Assembly (NCBI RefSeq): GCF_016616235.1 | Contig: NZ_CP067100.1 | Span: 1,485,001 to 1,549,000, forward strand | Direction of reading: 5' to 3' | Length of the DNA stretch: 64,000 nt | From: Bradyrhizobium diazoefficiens | GTDB lineage: Bacteria; Pseudomonadota; Alphaproteobacteria; Rhizobiales; Xanthobacteraceae | Shown: one piece after another, positions 63,901 through 64,000 of the stretch | Layout of the letters: the number at the start of each line of letters is the position of its first letter | How positions within the stretch are numbered: the first letter of the stretch is position 1 | Position numbers and translations under genes: made by a program | The notes under the pieces: model-generated | What the model saw: the letters and a program-made list of their open reading frames with translations, nothing else | Told to the model about the DNA's origin: nothing | Databases searched by the model: none

Positions 63901-64000
63901 TCACGCAAATTGCGCGAGACCGTGACCGACGGACCAGTTCTCCTTGGGCGCATCGAGCACGTTCACGAACACGTCCTCGGGGCGGATCCCCGGATTTTCG
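63901..64000 (-). CDS. tautomerase-family protein, C-terminal end (partial)
   Basis: Only the last 33 residues are in the window, read leftward and ending TGA at 63901-63903. They read ENPGIRPEDVFVNVLDAPKE then NWSVGHGLAQFA, the usual C-terminus of small tautomerases of the 4-oxalocrotonate type (YusQ-like: 'GI.PEDVF..L.E...ENWS.G.G.AQ'). The catalytic Pro1 end is outside the window. Family call is likely; exact reaction unknown. Confidence 0.65.
   Translation of the reverse strand, partial: ENPGIRPEDVFVNVLDAPKENWSVGHGLAQFA

Overview
The window is a chromosomal piece of a GC-rich alphaproteobacterium, most likely Bradyrhizobium or a close relative in the Nitrobacteraceae. The grounds are phasins, a PdhS-like kinase, a CarB with an extra N-terminal insert, a tRNA-His that lacks G-1 and carries A73, RpoD and RpoH of rhizobial type, and many copies of intergenic inverted repeats that I recall from Bradyrhizobium genomes. 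No rRNA, CRISPR array or complete insertion sequence was seen.

Layout. 0-7 kb: end of serA, a thiolase, a large PAS histidine kinase, and two phasin genes, of which the first is interrupted by an in-frame amber codon. 7.1-11.3 kb: tRNA-His followed by an AT-richer, gene-poor accessory stretch with a truncated-looking gene, a GrlR-like protein, a duplicated 3' fragment of an AEC transporter, a two-gene cassette of small membrane proteins, and the intact AEC gene. 11.7-18 kb: a secreted Cys-rich protein, an orphan ParA, two paralogous tiny membrane proteins, a DapA-like lyase with a structured leader, LysR, trxB and an Lrp-type regulator. 18-28.6 kb: greA, carB, an MFS exporter with a divergent ArsR regulator and twin operators, a tRNA-Cys-like gene, a methyltransferase, dps, a cupin, carA and a YqeY protein. 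28.9-38.5 kb: acyl-CoA synthetase, MarR and a small cluster, an ArsR plus two SRPBCC proteins under a probable leaderless operator-promoter, an LVIVD-repeat secreted protein, LysE, DUF3592, N-formylglutamate amidohydrolase and a gamma-glutamylcyclotransferase. 39-44 kb: the housekeeping pair dnaG-rpoD. 44-50.3 kb: lytic transglycosylase, single-domain response regulator, second LysE, a 22-residue Lys/Ala peptide, a diguanylate cyclase, an amidase and a frameshifted gene. 50.6-53.9 kb: rpoH, rluD and tRNA-Glu. 53.9-64 kb: tannase-family hydrolase with an AraC regulator, an ABM-like protein, a DUF900 lipoprotein hydrolase, a SEC-C/DUF1841 protein, a long dispersed repeat, an acyl-D-amino-acid deacylase with a CobW-type GTPase, a conserved small protein and the end of a tautomerase.

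How it fits together. The core genes cover replication priming (dnaG), transcription (rpoD, rpoH, greA), carbamoyl phosphate synthesis (carA and carB, about 4 kb apart rather than adjacent), redox (trxB), iron storage and DNA protection (dps), and PHA granule proteins. Between them lie small regulator-plus-target modules and repeats. I did not find one large undescribed system. The most unusual items are the amber-interrupted phasin, the noncanonical tRNA-Cys-like gene, the zinc-ligand-free DnaG with a Gly/Arg linker, the histidine kinase with a degenerate G2 box, the paired tiny membrane proteins, the leaderless ArsR promoter, and the duplicated AEC fragment that brackets a two-gene cassette. 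All family names come from reading the translations and recalled motifs, without database searches.
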